Assembly: GCF_024198255.1 (NCBI RefSeq)
Contig: NZ_JAJVKW010000001.1
Location: forward strand, 682,001-746,000
Reading direction: 5' to 3'
From: Myxococcus guangdongensis
GTDB taxonomy: Bacteria > Myxococcota > Myxococcia > Myxococcales > Myxococcaceae
DNA length: 64,000 bases
The notes below the pieces were generated by a model that was not told the origin of the DNA, did no database searches, and worked only from the letters and a program-made list of their open reading frames with translations. This document shows positions 62,299-64,000 of the stretch, piece by piece. Position numbers and translations under genes: made by a program. Every line of letters begins with the position of its first letter. Position 1 is the stretch's first letter.

Positions 62299-63855
62299 CA
62301 ACTGCTGAGCAGGTCGCTCCTGCGGGGGGCGACGTGTGCCCTCTGCGTGATGGGATGTGGGAGCGGACCATCCGACGCCACGAAGCTGTCTTCGGCCCAC
62401 GCGCCGCTCGCCGAGGACGAGGTGCTGGTGACGAGCACCTCGCGCTTCCACACCTCGGTGGGCATCGCGGAACGACTGGACGACTTGTCCGCGAATCCTC
62501 CGGAGATCCATCTCCAGACGGGCGCGTCCTTCATCCGCATCACCGGCACTCCGGTGGCCGGAGGGTGGCTCTTCACGGGCGTCCCCAGGACGGAGTACTA
62601 CCTGCGCACGCACCCACTCAGCCGGGCAGACATCCTCACATCCGCCCGCCACGTGGACATCGGCACCCACCACATCGGGCGCGCCGACGCGGAGTACCCG
62701 GGAGTCGACGGGGTCCCCGTGCAGCTCAACCTGCGCAACCTCTCTCCCTGGCGGCGCCTGACAGGGCAGTATCAACCGGGCTCCAGCCTTCAGGCGGTGG
62801 CCACGGACGTGGACATGGTCGGAGACCTGCTCGTTCCAGAGAACACTCCCGAAGGAGCGACCTCCATCGTCACCGACGAGTCCTTTCTGGTCGCCTACAA
62901 CCTGATGAGCATGCCCGTCTTCCAGGCGAACGCCGGGGACCGGATGTATGTCCATCAATCCAGTGAGTTCACCGCCGGAGGGATGCCGGATGGGACGCGG
63001 GTGGGCTACTCCTCCGTCGAGCGCTCCGTGCACCTGCCACCGCTCGACTTCGTGCCGGAATGGGGCCCGTCCCCCCTGACCATCGACGCGGAGCTCCAGC
63101 CGCTGCCGCTCCAGGAGTTCCCGCTCGACTGGCGTCTGTCCGAGTTCGCGCCGCAAGCCTCGCAGGTCCACCCTCGCGCCCTTCCGGGCACCATCTGGTT
63201 CGAGATCCATCCCACGCCCCACACGTCCGCGGAGCAATGGATGGGCTTCACCCAGCCCCTGCTCCGGCTGCTCATTCCCCGAGGAAGTGCTTCGGATTTC
63301 GCGGCCCATCTGAGGTACGGCAATCCGTACCCCTCGAGCTGGGACGTGGTCGGACGGGTCAACTACAGCACCGTCTATGCCGCGCAGATGTCGGGCAATC
63401 CCTCACGCACCATCAACCTGGTGGGGGGCTATACCGCCGTCGAGAAGCTCGAGGACCTCGCCTCCGGCCCCATCGCGCCCAAGCTGTCGCCGCCCCGCTC
63501 CCTTCGCATCGATTGGAAGTCGGCCAGTACGTCGCGCGAAGTGAGCTCGGTCCACCCCGTGATTTCGTGGCGCCCGCCAGCCGTCGGCACCCCCACGGCC
63601 TATCGGGTGATTGTCCGACAGCTCTTTTCCCAGTTCGGAACGACCTCGACCACGGGCTCCATCAGCGTGCCAGCTTCCATCCAGGAGCTGCGCCTGCCGC
63701 CCGGCCTGCTGACCTCAGGCCCCCAGTTCTACGTGAGCGTGATTGCCGTCAACGCTCCCCACTGGGACGTGGAGCAAGCACCGCTCTCCACGCAAGAGCG
63801 GGTGCCCTACCACTCCGCCACCGCCTACAGCTCCATCTTCACCGTGGCGCCGTGA
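62293..63855 (+). CDS. Lipoprotein of unknown function
   Basis: 520 residues; GGAGAGGTGG ends about 7 bases before ATG 62293. Lipobox VMGC. After a Ser/Ala linker, residues ~45-300 are beta-rich (ADEYLVTSTSRFHTSVG-like start at 45; VRLNLRNLSPWRRLTGQY). The last ~150 residues include a fibronectin-III-like stretch (RSLRIDWKSASTSREVS, ISWRPPAVGTPTAYRVIVRQ, LLTSGPQFYVSVIAVNAP). The family is not recognised. The same upstream sequence recurs in front of the next gene, so a tandem paralogue is expected just beyond the window. Confidence 0.75.
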   Translation: MMQLLSRSLLRGATCALCVMGCGSGPSDATKLSSAHAPLAEDEVLVTSTSRFHTSVGIAERLDDLSANPPEIHLQTGASFIRITGTPVAGGWLFTGVPRTEYYLRTHPLSRADILTSARHVDIGTHHIGRADAEYPGVDGVPVQLNLRNLSPWRRLTGQYQPGSSLQAVATDVDMVGDLLVPENTPEGATSIVTDESFLVAYNLMSMPVFQANAGDRMYVHQSSEFTAGGMPDGTRVGYSSVERSVHLPPLDFVPEWGPSPLTIDAELQPLPLQEFPLDWRLSEFAPQASQVHPRALPGTIWFEIHPTPHTSAEQWMGFTQPLLRLLIPRGSASDFAAHLRYGNPYPSSWDVVGRVNYSTVYAAQMSGNPSRTINLVGGYTAVEKLEDLASGPIAPKLSPPRSLRIDWKSASTSREVSSVHPVISWRPPAVGTPTAYRVIVRQLFSQFGTTSTTGSISVPASIQELRLPPGLLTSGPQFYVSVIAVNAPHWDVEQAPLSTQERVPYHSATAYSSIFTVAP

Positions 63856-63996
63856 AGGGCCCGACGTAGGGCGCGCGAAGATGTCTCGGGCGGTCCCGCG
63901 AATACTTGCACCGTGAAGGGTCCGCCCAAGCCTCCCCGCGCCCTCGTGCTATCGGCCCGGTGAAGCAATCCCCACGTGTATGGAAGGTGGTTCTCG

Positions 63997-64000
63997 ATGA
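63997..64000 (+). CDS. Start of the next gene, cut by the window end
   Basis: ATG 63997-63999 follows GGAAGGTGG at good spacing, in the same context as ATG 62293. Only one codon is visible. Expected to be a paralogue of the 520-residue lipoprotein. Confidence 0.5.

Noticed and set aside
63900-63999. Possible sigma-54 promoter in the shared upstream cassette (TTGC)
   Set aside because: The GG of a -24 element is not at the required 10-base distance from the GC in either copy.

Overview
The window is GC-rich DNA with dense, almost gap-free genes. It looks like part of a myxobacterial chromosome, probably Myxococcaceae or a close relative. The evidence is a MYXO-CTERM-type tail (GCGCGQ, a hydrophobic helix, then RRR) on the 614-residue beta-helix protein, about eighteen predicted lipoproteins among roughly 47 genes, and families typical of the group: RCC1, MopE, CARDB, DUF1501 and PilT. 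I see no tRNA, rRNA, CRISPR array, phage or insertion sequence. The genus is inference; no marker gene is present.

Layout. 1-5 kb: a divergent AraC regulator / short-chain dehydrogenase pair, a metzincin-TPR lipoprotein and an RCC1 protein. 5-10.8 kb: two tandem beta-helix paralogues, a membrane protein, a Cys-rich anchored protein and an ankyrin protein. 10.8-14.8 kb: a large secreted G8/beta-helix protein resembling animal CEMIP/TMEM2. 15-20 kb: a Qnr-like pentapeptide protein, a membrane protein, a secreted glycoside hydrolase, a nucleoside hydrolase and a small Cys-rich lipoprotein. 20-29 kb: a serine beta-lactamase-fold lipoprotein, a VCBS-repeat protein, two secreted CxxCH proteins, a PilT-type ATPase and a WGR-like protein. 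28.7-35.3 kb: TonB, a receptor-partner lipoprotein, a TonB-dependent receptor and a 5'-nucleotidase. 35.4-38 kb: two proteins without signal peptides, one M91-type metallopeptidase and one with a papain-fold-like motif. 38-46 kb: Cys-rich lipoproteins around a three-gene DUF1549/1585-like, heme lipoprotein, DUF1501 operon. 46-51.8 kb: a LuxR-type regulator, a YezG-like immunity protein, a second serine hydrolase and a protein of unknown function. 51.9-57 kb: a 1698-residue lipoprotein of twelve CARDB modules. 57-64 kb: an RCC1-MopE fusion, secreted proteins, and the start of what may be a second copy of the last gene.

Most products are predicted to be exported, lipidated or in the envelope, so the window reads as a cell-surface and secretome region rather than a metabolic one. 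Many gene pairs converge on strong hairpins without U-tracts. Several genes seem to be transcribed from a -10-like hexamer only 5-7 bases before the start codon, which suggests leaderless mRNAs. The least explained items are the CARDB protein with its A-B-C super-repeat, the PilT-type gene that seems to need a CTG start, the signal-less peptidase pair, and short unassigned DNA elements (a perfect 22-bp palindrome, 10-bp-phased ATTAA boxes, repeated dyads). All assignments come from reading the sequence; no database search was run.
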